NCBI RefSeq assembly: GCF_014649735.1
Contig: NZ_BMTP01000007.1
Location: 186,001 to 250,000, forward strand
Direction: 5' to 3'
Length of the DNA stretch: 64,000 nucleotides
DNA from: Streptomyces lavendofoliae
Lineage (GTDB): Bacteria; Actinomycetota; Actinomycetes; Streptomycetales; Streptomycetaceae
Below are positions 16,831 through 24,880 of this stretch, in pieces. Below the pieces are notes generated by a model. That model was given only the letters and a program-made list of their open reading frames with translations. It was not told where the DNA came from and ran no database searches. Position 1 is the first letter of the stretch. Each line of letters opens with the position of its first letter. Made by a program: the position numbers and the translations under genes.

Positions 16831-18204
16831 TCAGGCCTCGGGCTTGTCCTCGGACTCCTCGGCGGAGGCGTCGACCGTCTCGGCGGTCTCGTCCTCGTCG
16901 TCGAGCTCGACCGGCTCGCCGTTGGTGTCGACGACCTTGACGGCCTCCACGACGACCGCGAGGGCCTTGCCGCGGGCGACCTCGCCGACGAGCATCGGCA
17001 CCTGGCCGCCCTCGACGACGGCCTTGGCGAACTGGTCGGGGCTCATGCCGGAGGAGGCCGCACGCCGCATGAGGTGCTCGGTGAGCTCCTCCTGGTTGAC
17101 GTTGAGCTTCTCCTTGTTGACCAGCTCGTCCAGGATGAACTGGGTCTTGATGCCCTTGACCGCCTGCTCGCGGGTCTCGGTCTCGAACTCCTCGACCGTC
17201 TTGCCCTGGAGCTCCAGGTACTTCTCCAGGGTCAGGCCCATCTGACCGAGCTGGTGGTGCTCCAGGTTGTGCTTGCGGGTGTTGACCTCGTCCTCGAGGA
17301 GCTTCTCGGGGATCGGCACCTCGGCCAGCTTCAGCAGCTCGTCGAGGACGCGCTCCTGGGCCTGGGTGGCCTGGTCGTACTGCTTCATGTTCTCCAGGCG
17401 CTTGCGGCTGTCGGCCTTCAGCTCCTCGAGGGTGTCGAACTCGGACGCCATCTGGGCGAAGTCGTCGTCGAGCTCGGGGAGCTCACGGGCGGCGACCTGG
17501 GTGACCTTGACGGTGACCTCGGCCTCCTTGCCCTCGGCGGAGCCGCCCTTCAGCTCGGAGGTGAAGGTGGCCTCGCCGCCGGCCTCCAGGCCGGTGACGG
17601 CCTCGTCGATGCCGTCGAGGAGCTCACCGGAGCCGATCGTGTACTGCACGCCGCTCGCGACGCCGTCCGGGAGGACCTCGCCGTCGACCTTGGCCTCCAG
17701 GTCGACCGTCACGACGTCGCCCTCGGCGGCGGCGCGCTCGACCGGGTTGGTGGAGGCGAAGCGGTCGCGCAGCTGCTCCACGGACTTCTCGACGTCCTCG
17801 TCGGTGACCTCGACGGCGTCGACCGTGACCTCGATGCCGGAGTAGTCCGGGATCTCGATCGCCGGGCGGATGTCGACCTCGGCGGTGAAGGCCAGCAGCT
17901 CGCCGTCCTTCAGCTCGGTGATGTCGACCTCGGGCTGGCCCAGCACGTTGACCTCGGCCTCGTTGACGGCCTCGGTGTAGAACTTCGGGAGGGCGTCGTT
18001 GACGGCCTCCTCCAGCACCGCACCACGGCCGAACCGCTGGTCGATGACACGAGCCGGGATCTTGCCCTTGCGGAAGCCCTTGACCGTGACCTGCTGGTTG
18101 ATCTTCTTGTACGCCGCGTCGAGGCTGTCCTTGAGCTCCTCGAAGGGCACCTCGACAGTGAGCCGAACCCGGGTCGGGTTCAGGGTCTCCACGGCGCTCT
18201 TCAC
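16831..18204 (-). CDS. tig: Trigger factor (ribosome-associated chaperone)
   Basis: A 457-residue protein with the three trigger factor domains. The N-terminal ribosome-binding domain carries the FRKGKIPARV signature (residues 44-53). A PPIase (FKBP-like) insertion at about 155-240 and the helical chaperone C-domain follow. The last 25 residues are strongly acidic (DEDETAETVDASAEESED), normal for Streptomyces. It binds nascent chains at the ribosome exit. Its promoter region carries a Nur-box-like palindrome, described separately. Confidence 0.96.
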   Translation of the reverse strand: MKSAVETLNPTRVRLTVEVPFEELKDSLDAAYKKINQQVTVKGFRKGKIPARVIDQRFGRGAVLEEAVNDALPKFYTEAVNEAEVNVLGQPEVDITELKDGELLAFTAEVDIRPAIEIPDYSGIEVTVDAVEVTDEDVEKSVEQLRDRFASTNPVERAAAEGDVVTVDLEAKVDGEVLPDGVASGVQYTIGSGELLDGIDEAVTGLEAGGEATFTSELKGGSAEGKEAEVTVKVTQVAARELPELDDDFAQMASEFDTLEELKADSRKRLENMKQYDQATQAQERVLDELLKLAEVPIPEKLLEDEVNTRKHNLEHHQLGQMGLTLEKYLELQGKTVEEFETETREQAVKGIKTQFILDELVNKEKLNVNQEELTEHLMRRAASSGMSPDQFAKAVVEGGQVPMLVGEVARGKALAVVVEAVKVVDTNGEPVELDDEDETAETVDASAEESEDKPEA

Positions 18205-18302
18205 GGTTCGGTCTCCTTGGTGGCTGATTCTTGGATTCTGCCGATGCCGCTTGCGGCGGTTCCGGCGGATTCGGCCCGGTCAGAGAGACACACGGGCACG
18301 CA

Positions 18303-18339
18303 GCTTGCATAGTAACCGCAAGCGGGATGAGGCCCACAA
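18303..18339 (-). promoter_or_regulatory. tig promoter overlapped by a Nur-box-like palindrome
   Basis: On the minus strand TTGTGG (18339-18334), 19 bp, then TACTAT (18314-18309) resembles a vegetative promoter about 105 bp upstream of tig. The -10 is embedded in GCTTGC-N9-GCAAGC (18303-18323). Its core TTGCATAGTAACCGCAA matches 15 of 17 positions with the sodF operator at 31636. Regulation of tig by Nur is not something I know to be reported. Confidence 0.45.
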
Positions 18340-18381
18340 TGTGATCTTGGTTGCGCGCGTGATCCGGCGCTCCCGGTGTGG

Positions 18382-18455
18382 TCGGGGTGGCGGGATTTGA
18401 ACCCACGGCCTTCCGCTCCCAAAGCGGACGCGCTACCAAGCTGCGCCACACCCCG
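18382..18455 (-). tRNA. tRNA-Pro(TGG)
   Basis: A 74-nt cloverleaf on the minus strand. The acceptor stem is CGGGGTG/CACCCCG, the D arm GCGC...GCGC, the anticodon stem TCCGC/GCGGA with loop TTTGGGA (anticodon TGG), and the T loop TTCAAAT. CCA is not encoded. Reads CCA and related proline codons. Confidence 0.96.
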
Positions 18456-18587
18456 TCGGTGCGACACGTAGGGTACATGTCCCACGGCGCTGAGTCGGCA
18501 CGATCGAGGGGTGTGCGACGACCGGGCGCGACCCGCTACGATGACCATGCGTTCGCGCCGGGGTCGGTGACCCACGGTGCGTTGCTC

Positions 18588-18658
18588 GCGGGCGTAGCTC
18601 AATGGTAGAGCCCTAGTCTTCCAAACTAGCTACGCGGGTTCGATTCCCGTCGCCCGCT
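18588..18658 (+). tRNA. tRNA-Gly(TCC)
   Basis: A 71-nt cloverleaf on the plus strand. The acceptor stem is GCGGGCG/CGCCCGC, the D arm GCTC...GAGC, the anticodon stem CTAGT/ACTAG with loop CTTCCAA (anticodon TCC), and the T arm CGGG/CCCG with loop TTCGATT. CCA is not encoded. Divergent from the tRNA-Pro gene, with 132 bp between them for both promoters. Confidence 0.96.
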
Positions 18659-18667
18659 CAGTCCGGC

Positions 18668-18707
18668 TCAGGGCCGGGCGGAGGATGCTTCCTCCGCCCG
18701 GCCCTGA
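18668..18707 (+). terminator. tRNA-Gly terminator hairpin
   Basis: A perfect 18-bp stem (18668-18685 / 18690-18707) with a 4-nt loop, 9 bp after the tRNA-Gly end. It could also stop transcripts of the small minus-strand gene at 18781. Confidence 0.8.
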
Positions 18708-18780
18708 CGCGTATGCGGTACCGCTTCCGGGCGGCGGAACGACCGGCCGGCCGGGGAGACTCGGCGACGGAGCCCGGCCC

Positions 18781-18975
18781 TCAGAAATTGATCTGGTTGA
18801 TCGTGGCCGCGATCGAGTCGAGGAACCGCTGTATGGACGGCGCCATGCCGGACGAGGCGAGGAAGAAGCCGAAGAGCACGGCGACTATCGCGGGCCCCGC
18901 TTTGAGGGAGCCGCTGCGGATCAGCACCACGAGGATGACCGCCAACAGCACCACCACGGACAGTGAAATGGCCAC
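18781..18975 (-). CDS. Small two-helix membrane protein
   Basis: A 64-residue protein with two hydrophobic helices (about residues 2-20 and 27-44), then an amphipathic C-terminal tail (APSIQRFLDSIAATINQINF). I do not recognise a named family; small proteins of this type are common and conserved in Streptomyces. It stands alone, with the tRNA-Gly terminator on its 3' side. Function unknown. Confidence 0.7.
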   Translation of the reverse strand: MAISLSVVVLLAVILVVLIRSGSLKAGPAIVAVLFGFFLASSGMAPSIQRFLDSIAATINQINF

Positions 18976-19385
18976 AACTGATCACACACCCTCGGTCGGT
19001 CCGCCTTGCCGGCCCCGGGGTGCGCGGCCCCGCGCCCCCCGTTCGGTCCATCGTGCCATCAACATCTCCCCGTGTGGGGCCCGCTGACACATCGTTCGCA
19101 CGAGTTCACGGACGGGCTCCGGGCGCCCCGGCGGGCGGCCGTAATGCGGACCGGCGAATTCGGCGGACCCGCTTCTCGCCCGTTGCCCGGCACTCACATA
19201 TTGGTCACAGGAAATTCGCAGCGTGTCCGGCGAGTAATTCTCCGCCGAAGATGGCGTATTGATACGCCCCATTTAAGGGGGATTAACCGGGGCATAAGGT
19301 GCGAGGGCAGGTGGGGCCGGAGAGGAATGGACAGGGGTTTCGGCGGGTTTTACGAATGGGTGGCGGCGTGGCTAGGGTGCCTCAG
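18976..19385. other. 410-bp intergenic region with AT-rich palindromes
   Basis: No convincing gene is present here. The right half is unusually AT-rich for this genome and holds GGCGTAT-TG-ATACGCC (19253-19268) followed directly by CCCC-ATTTAA-GGGG (19267-19280). It must contain the promoters of the divergent genes at 18975 and about 19386. Confidence 0.6.
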
Positions 19386-20489
19386 ATGTTCCAGGCGCCG
19401 CATGGAAATCAGCAGACCCTGCTCCCCCCGCTCAGGGAGCCCGAGACCACCCCGAGCGTCCGCCGGGGCGGGGCGGAAGGACCCGGCCGGGACCCGTTCT
19501 TCGACAACGCCAAGTACCTGGCGATCGTGCTCGTGGCCATGGCGCACGCGTGGGAGCCCGTCATGGACGGCAGCCGGGCCACCCGGGCGCTCTACATGTT
19601 CGTCTACGCCTTCCACATGCCGGCGTTCATCCTGATCTCCGGATACTTCTCGCGTGGCTTCACCGGCCGGCCCGACCAGCTGAAGCGCCTGGTCACCGGG
19701 CTCGTCGTGCCGTACGTCGTGTTCGAGGTGGCGTACTCGCTCTACCGGCGCTGGGCCGGTCACACGCCCGACCAGGCCATCAGCCTGACCGACCCGATCT
19801 ACCTCACCTGGTTCCTGATCGCGCTGTTCGTCTGGCGGCTGTCCACACCCCTGTGGCGCGGTCTGCGCCACCCGCTCCCCGTCGCCCTGGCCGTCGCGGC
19901 GCTCGGCTCGCTCACCCCCGGCATCGGCCAGGACCTGGACCTCCAGCGGGTGCTGCAGTTCCTGCCGTTCTTCGTGCTGGGCCTGTCGCTGAGGCCCGGG
20001 CACTTCGCGCTCCTCCGGCGCCGCGCGGTCCGGGTGGCGGCCGTGCCGGTGGCGCTGGGCGCCCTGACGCTCACCTACTGGATCGCGCCGGACGTCCGGA
20101 TGGGCTGGTTCTACCGCAGGACCAGCGCCGAGGAGCTGGACGCGCCCTGGTGGGCGGGGCCGGTCATGACCTTCGCGCTGTTCGGCTGCGCCCTGGTGCT
20201 CACCGCGGCGTTCCTCGCCTGGGTGCCGCGCCGGCGGACCTGGTTCACCGTCCTCGGGGCGGGCACCATCACCGGTTACCTGCTGCACGGGTTCCTGGTG
20301 AAGGCCATGGACTACTGGGCGCTCGTGCCCGGGTACGGACTCGGCACACGGCTCGGCAGGGTGGCCGTCACGGCGGTGGCCGCCGCCGCGGTGACCGCCC
20401 TGTGCGCGCCGCCGGTGCGGCGGGCACTGCGGTGGGTGACCGAGCCGCGGATGGAGTGGGCCTTCCGGCGGGACGCGACCGCGCCCTAG
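19386..20489 (+). CDS. Acyltransferase family 3 membrane protein
   Basis: A 367-residue polytopic protein with about ten membrane helices. It opens with the acyltransferase-3 (OafA/NolL/WecH-like) signature FFDNAKYLAIVLVAMAHAWE, containing the conserved histidine, then FVYAFHMPAFILISGYFS. These proteins move acyl groups onto sugars or wall and surface molecules. The start is uncertain: ATG at 19386 follows AGGGTG, while GTG at 19299 would add 29 residues of unconserved sequence. Its stop overlaps the stop of the converging HD gene by 4 bp. Confidence 0.87.
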   Translation: MFQAPHGNQQTLLPPLREPETTPSVRRGGAEGPGRDPFFDNAKYLAIVLVAMAHAWEPVMDGSRATRALYMFVYAFHMPAFILISGYFSRGFTGRPDQLKRLVTGLVVPYVVFEVAYSLYRRWAGHTPDQAISLTDPIYLTWFLIALFVWRLSTPLWRGLRHPLPVALAVAALGSLTPGIGQDLDLQRVLQFLPFFVLGLSLRPGHFALLRRRAVRVAAVPVALGALTLTYWIAPDVRMGWFYRRTSAEELDAPWWAGPVMTFALFGCALVLTAAFLAWVPRRRTWFTVLGAGTITGYLLHGFLVKAMDYWALVPGYGLGTRLGRVAVTAVAAAAVTALCAPPVRRALRWVTEPRMEWAFRRDATAP

Positions 20490-20947
20490 CCGCCGCCGGG
20501 CCGGCCGCCGAGCCCCAGCAGGGCGCGGGTGCGCGCGTACTTGGCCGCGAGCCGGGCCCGGGTCGCCTCGTCCAGGACCGCGAGGCGGTCCGGGTCGGCG
20601 TTGTGCGCGAGGTCTGCCTCCTTGACGAGGAGGGCGCCCGGCACGGCCAGCACGCGGGCGGTGTACGCCTCAAGGTCCTCGCCCGGCCGCTTGGTGAGCG
20701 CCAGCACCATGTCCTTGACGGCCTGCGGCAGGGCGGCGTCCCGCAGCCAGGTCTCCGACAGCCTGTCGTCCTCCACCGCGTCGTGCAGCCACGCCGCGGC
20801 CACCTGCTCGTCGCCGCCGCCCCGGGCCCGTACGCCCTCGGCGACCGCCCGGAGGTGCTCGGCGTAGGGGCGGCCCGCCTTGTCGGTCTGGCCCGCGTGG
20901 GCCTGCCGGGCGATCGCCTCGACCTCGGCCGGTGTCAGGTACGGCAT
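20486..20947 (-). CDS. HD-domain hydrolase
   Basis: A 153-residue HD protein with AHLRAVAEGV and the metal-binding WLHDAVEDD motif (histidine-aspartate pair near residues 54-55), plus LVKEADLAHNADP near residue 109. It resembles the small RelA/SpoT-type hydrolase domain (MESH-like), so it could act on (p)ppGpp or another nucleotide phosphate. It lies 10 bp after the phosphatase gene at 20958 on the same strand, likely as an operon. Confidence 0.83.
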   Translation of the reverse strand: MPYLTPAEVEAIARQAHAGQTDKAGRPYAEHLRAVAEGVRARGGGDEQVAAAWLHDAVEDDRLSETWLRDAALPQAVKDMVLALTKRPGEDLEAYTARVLAVPGALLVKEADLAHNADPDRLAVLDEATRARLAAKYARTRALLGLGGRPGGG

Positions 20948-20957
20948 GGCGGCGCTC

Positions 20958-22103
20958 CTACGCTTCGCGGGTGATGAGCAGCAGCGCGCGGTCGTCGTTG
21001 ACGTCCTTGGCGCACGCCTCGATCAGGTGCCAGGCCGCGCCCTCGAAGCCGGACGCCACATAGCGGTCGGCCTCGCCGGTGAGCCGGTCGATGCCCTCGG
21101 CGATGTCCCGGTCCGCGGCCTCCACCAGGCCGTCGGTGAACAGCATCAGGACGTCCCCGGGCCGCAGCGACCCCTTGACCGGGTGGAAGTCGGCACCGTC
21201 GTACACGCCCAGCAGCGGGCCCTCGCCGGACTTCTCCTCCCACCGGCCGCTGCCGGCGTGCAGCTGGAGCGCCGGGAGGTGACCCGCCGACAGCAGCTCG
21301 TAGTCGCCCGAGTCGAGGTCCAGCACCAGGTGGATCGAGGTGGCGAAGCCCTCGTCCCAGTCCTGGCGCAGGAGGTAGCCGTTGGCGGCCGGCAGGAAGC
21401 CGTGCGGGGGCAGCGAGCCGAGCAGTCCGCCGAAGGCGCCGGACAGCAGCAGAGCCCGGGAGCCGGCGTCCATGCCCTTGCCCGACACGTCGGTCAGCAC
21501 GACCTCCAGGGTGCGGCCGCCGTGCGTCCGGGCCGCGACGACGAAGTCGCCCGAGAAGGACTGGCCGCCCGCCGGCCGCAGCGCCATCTCGTGGTGCCAG
21601 CCCTTGGGCAGCCGGGGCAGGGCGCTCTGCACCCGGATGCGTTCGCGCAGGTCGAACAGCATCGTCCCGCCCCGCCGCCAGGGCACGCCGACCCTGGCGC
21701 GGAACTGGGCGATCAGCAGGCCGAACAGCCCGCACGCGGCGACCACCAGGACGGTGCCGGGGGTGACGCGGGCGGCACCCTCCGGGTAGGGGCCGAGGAC
21801 GGCGGACTCGACGATCAGGGCGCCGGCCGCCGCCGCGTACAGGGCGAGCAGGCTCGCCGGGCGCAGCAGCAGGCCGCCGGCCACGATGGGCAGCACGAGC
21901 GCGGCCGGGTCCGCCCACACGGGGGTGGTGACGGTCAGGAGGGTGATCGCCGGGACGGTGAGGAGCAGTCCGGCCAGGGCGATCCAGTCGGAGCCGTCAC
22001 CGCGGAAGTAGTCGACGCCGGATTTGCGCAGGACGACCTTGACCCGGCGGACGGACCTCCGCAGCCGGGCCGGGTACGCGTCCAGTCGTGCGCCTCGGGC
22101 CAT
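20958..22103 (-). CDS. Membrane-anchored PP2C/SpoIIE-family serine phosphatase
   Basis: A 381-residue protein. The N-terminal third has about four membrane helices (residues 40-125). The rest is a SpoIIE/RsbU-type phosphatase with the metal-binding acidic motifs SGDFVVAARTHG, LTDVSGKGMDAG and DVLMLFTDGLVEA. Such enzymes usually dephosphorylate anti-sigma-factor antagonists. No partner kinase or antagonist is encoded nearby. ATG at 22103 is chosen; the 34-codon frame extension upstream has no domain character. Confidence 0.9.
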   Translation of the reverse strand: MARGARLDAYPARLRRSVRRVKVVLRKSGVDYFRGDGSDWIALAGLLLTVPAITLLTVTTPVWADPAALVLPIVAGGLLLRPASLLALYAAAAGALIVESAVLGPYPEGAARVTPGTVLVVAACGLFGLLIAQFRARVGVPWRRGGTMLFDLRERIRVQSALPRLPKGWHHEMALRPAGGQSFSGDFVVAARTHGGRTLEVVLTDVSGKGMDAGSRALLLSGAFGGLLGSLPPHGFLPAANGYLLRQDWDEGFATSIHLVLDLDSGDYELLSAGHLPALQLHAGSGRWEEKSGEGPLLGVYDGADFHPVKGSLRPGDVLMLFTDGLVEAADRDIAEGIDRLTGEADRYVASGFEGAAWHLIEACAKDVNDDRALLLITREA

Positions 22104-22210
22104 TGGGCTGGACCCTATCCATCCGGCCGGGTCCCGTGCAGGGGGACCCCTGTGACATTGCGTTCGAAATTGGGTCGCCCTGGTGGCGTGGGCCCTGGTA
22201 CCCATGGCAT

Positions 22211-23440
22211 ATGACGACAGACTTACGAGTGCTGCGCGCGGCCGAATGGGACCACTGGTACGGGCAGTTGGAGGTGGCGTTCGGCGGGGTTCCGGAGGCC
22301 CCCCAGGAGCGCGAGCTGTGGGAGGCGCTCACCGAGCGCGAGCGCTCGATCGGCGTCTGGGACGGGGACGTGTGCGTCGGTACGGCCGGGGCGTTCTCGT
22401 TCCGGCTGTCGGTGCCCGGCGGCGCGCTGGTGCCCGTGGCGGGCGTGACGATGGTCGGTGTGGTGCCGACGCACCGGCGGCGGGGCATCCTCACGTCGAT
22501 GATGCGGCGCCAGCTCGACGACGTGTTCGCGCGGGGTGAGCCGCTGGCCGTGCTGACGGCGTCGGAGCCGGGCATCTACGGGCGGTTCGGGTACGGGATC
22601 GCCACCCGGCAACTGCGCGCGCGGATCGACACGGACCGGGTGCGGCTGTCCGTGCCGGACGGGACGGACGACGTGGCGCTGCGGCTCGTGGCGCCGCAGG
22701 ACGCGAGCGCCGCGTGCGAGGCCGTGTACGAGCGGCTGGTTCCGCTGCGGCCCGGGATGCTCGCCCGCCGCCCCGGCTGGGAGCGGCTGCCGGTGCTGGA
22801 CCCGCCGGGCGGCCGGGACGGCGGCTCGCCGCTGACCTGCGTCCTGGCGGAGCGGGACGGCGAGGTGGCCGGGTTCGCGCTCTACAGCGTCAAGCCGGAC
22901 TGGGAGCCCGCGGGGCCGCAGGGGACGGTGCGGCTGCGGCACCTGGGGGCGCTGGACCCGGTGACGTACGCGGCGCTGTGGCGGTTCCTGTGCGGGATCG
23001 ACCTGACGTCGACGCTCCAGGTGGGCAACCGCCCGGTGGACGACCCGTGGCAGCACCTGGTGTCCGACCTGCGGCGCTGCAACCTTCGGGAGCAGGACGG
23101 TCTGCACGCGCGGCTGGTGGACCTGCCCGCCGCGCTGGAGGCGCGCACCTACCAGGTGCCGGTGGACGTGGTCCTGGAGGTGGACGACGCCTTCTGCCCC
23201 TGGAACACGGGGCGGTGGCGGCTGTCGGGCGACACCAAGGGGGCGGCCTGTTCGCGCACGGACGACGCCGCGGACCTGGCGCTGTCGGTGCGGGAGCTGG
23301 GCGCGGCGTACCTGGGCGGGGTGTCGCTCGCGTCGCTGGCGGGCGCCGGTCTGGTGCGCGAGCTGCGGCGGGGCGCGCTGGCGGAGGCGTCACCGGCCTT
23401 CGGCTCGGCGGTCGCGCCCTGGCTGCCTCACGGCTTCTGA
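22211..23440 (+). CDS. Eis-like GNAT N-acetyltransferase
   Basis: A 409-residue protein with the Eis layout. The first GNAT domain carries acetyl-CoA motif A (VGVVPTHRRRGILTSMM, about residues 79-95) and ASEPGIYGRFGYG. A second, degenerate GNAT half and a C-terminal sterol-carrier-like domain follow. Eis enzymes multiply acetylate amines, including aminoglycosides; the natural substrate here is unknown. ATG at 22211 is used. The last 13 bp overlap the 3' end of the converging glycosylase gene. Confidence 0.9.
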   Translation: MTTDLRVLRAAEWDHWYGQLEVAFGGVPEAPQERELWEALTERERSIGVWDGDVCVGTAGAFSFRLSVPGGALVPVAGVTMVGVVPTHRRRGILTSMMRRQLDDVFARGEPLAVLTASEPGIYGRFGYGIATRQLRARIDTDRVRLSVPDGTDDVALRLVAPQDASAACEAVYERLVPLRPGMLARRPGWERLPVLDPPGGRDGGSPLTCVLAERDGEVAGFALYSVKPDWEPAGPQGTVRLRHLGALDPVTYAALWRFLCGIDLTSTLQVGNRPVDDPWQHLVSDLRRCNLREQDGLHARLVDLPAALEARTYQVPVDVVLEVDDAFCPWNTGRWRLSGDTKGAACSRTDDAADLALSVRELGAAYLGGVSLASLAGAGLVRELRRGALAEASPAFGSAVAPWLPHGF

Positions 23441-24237
23441 CAGGCGGGACACCAGAAGAGGTTGCGGGCGGCGAGGGCGGCGGTGCGGATCTCGCCGCCG
23501 CACACGTGGCAGGGCAGGTTCGCGCGCCGGTAGACGTACACCTCGCCGCCGTGGTCGTCGACGCGTGGCGGGCGGCCCATGGCGTCGGGGGTGTGCTCGG
23601 GGCGGACGGTGTCGATGCGGTTGGCGCGCACGCCCTCGCGCATCAGCGTCACGAGGTCGGCCCAGATCGCGTCCCACTCGTCGCGGGTGAGGTCCCTGCC
23701 GGCCCGGTAGGGGTCGATGCCGTGCCGGAAGAGGACCTCGGCGCGGTAGACGTTGCCGACCCCCGCGATGACCTTCTGGTCCATCAGGAGGGCGGCGACG
23801 GTGGTGCGGCTGCGGGAGATCCGCCGCCACGCCTTGCCGGGGTCGTCGCCGTCGCGCAGCGGGTCGGGCCCGAGGCGGTCGTGTATCGCGGCCTTCTCGG
23901 GGTCGGTGATCAGCGCGCAGGTGGTGGGGCCGCGGAGGTCCATGTACGCGTCGGGGGCGGCGATGCGCAGGCGGACCGTGTCGGTGGGCGGCGGGGCGGG
24001 CGCGCCGCCGAAGGTGACCTTGCCGAACAGGCCGAGGTGGATGTGGACCCACTCGTCGCCACCGAAGCCCAGGAAGAGGTGCTTGCCGTGGGCCTCGGTG
24101 GTCTCCAGCACCGTGCCGTCGAGCAGGGCGGCGGCGTCGGCGAACTTGCCCTGCGGGCTGGTCACCCGCACGGACCGGCCGCCGAACCGTTCGCGGTGGT
24201 CGGCGGCCAGTCGGTGGATCGTGTGCCCTTCGGGCAT
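23428..24237 (-). CDS. nei: Endonuclease VIII-like (Fpg/Nei) DNA glycosylase
   Basis: A 269-residue base-excision repair enzyme. The mature N-terminus PEGHTIHRLA provides the catalytic proline and glutamate (P2, E3), and a conserved lysine lies in AHGKHLFL. The H2TH region VIAGVGNVYRAEVLF and a C-terminal zinc finger (CHVC...CPAC) are intact. It removes oxidised bases and cuts the AP site. The MPEGHT start (rather than MPEG-P) fits the actinobacterial Nei2 group. Its ATG overlaps the rpiB stop by one base, so the two are translationally coupled. Confidence 0.92.
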   Translation of the reverse strand: MPEGHTIHRLAADHRERFGGRSVRVTSPQGKFADAAALLDGTVLETTEAHGKHLFLGFGGDEWVHIHLGLFGKVTFGGAPAPPPTDTVRLRIAAPDAYMDLRGPTTCALITDPEKAAIHDRLGPDPLRDGDDPGKAWRRISRSRTTVAALLMDQKVIAGVGNVYRAEVLFRHGIDPYRAGRDLTRDEWDAIWADLVTLMREGVRANRIDTVRPEHTPDAMGRPPRVDDHGGEVYVYRRANLPCHVCGGEIRTAALAARNLFWCPACQKP

Positions 24238-24731
24238 CAGGCGGTCGGCTCCTGCGGGTGGTGGGCCGGGATCGCGGGGAGCTCGCCGGTGGTCTCGTAC
24301 GCCGAGAGCATCTCGATACGGCGGGTGTGACGTTCCTCACCCGAGTACGGGGTGTTGAGGAAGGTCTCCACGAACTTCGTGGACTCCTCCACGGAGTGCA
24401 TGCGACCGCCGATCGCGACGACGTTGGCGTTGTTGTGCTCGCGGCCGAGGGCCGCGGTCTGCTCGCTCCAGGCGAGGGCGGCCCGTACGCCCTTGACCTT
24501 GTTCGCGGCGATCTGCTCGCCGTTGCCGGAGCCGCCGATGACGATGCCCAGGCTGTCGGGGTCCGCGGCGGTCCTCTCGGCCGCGCGGAGGCAGAACGGC
24601 GGGTAGTCGTCCTGGGCGTCGTAGATGTGGGGTCCGCAGTCGACGGGCTCGTGGCCATGGGCCGTCAGCCACTCGACGAGGTGGTTCTTGAGTTCGAAGC
24701 CGGCATGGTCGGAGCCGAGGTACACGCGCAT
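24237..24731 (-). CDS. rpiB: Ribose-5-phosphate isomerase B
   Basis: A 164-residue RpiB/LacAB-type isomerase with the N-terminal MRVYLGSDHAGFELK motif, a phosphate-binding GGSGNGEQIAANK loop, and HNNANVVAIGGR. It interconverts ribose-5-P and ribulose-5-P in the pentose phosphate pathway. ATG at 24731 is the natural start; the 19-codon upstream extension is ignored. The downstream glycosylase gene is coupled to it. Confidence 0.95.
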   Translation of the reverse strand: MRVYLGSDHAGFELKNHLVEWLTAHGHEPVDCGPHIYDAQDDYPPFCLRAAERTAADPDSLGIVIGGSGNGEQIAANKVKGVRAALAWSEQTAALGREHNNANVVAIGGRMHSVEESTKFVETFLNTPYSGEERHTRRIEMLSAYETTGELPAIPAHHPQEPTA

Positions 24732-24880
24732 GGGTCCGAGTGTGGCACGCGCGCGGTGCGGGGCGGGCCGGTGGGGCCCTCGTATCACGATCCGGAATCG
24801 GCTCTTTCGGCCTCTCCCGTTCTCGTGTTTGCATGCACGGGCTCGTGACCCGAGTGCACCCCAGACGTAAGGAATCGTCC

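Noticed and set aside
18378..18608. Open frame beginning MVGVAGFEPTAFRS over the tRNA genes
   Set aside because: The GFEPT word is the usual artefact of translating the back of a tRNA gene; tRNA-Pro explains it.
20958..22205. Longer start (22205) for the SpoIIE-type phosphatase
   Set aside because: The 34-residue extension is Arg/Pro-rich and runs into the promoter space of the divergent acetyltransferase; ATG 22103 is more plausible.
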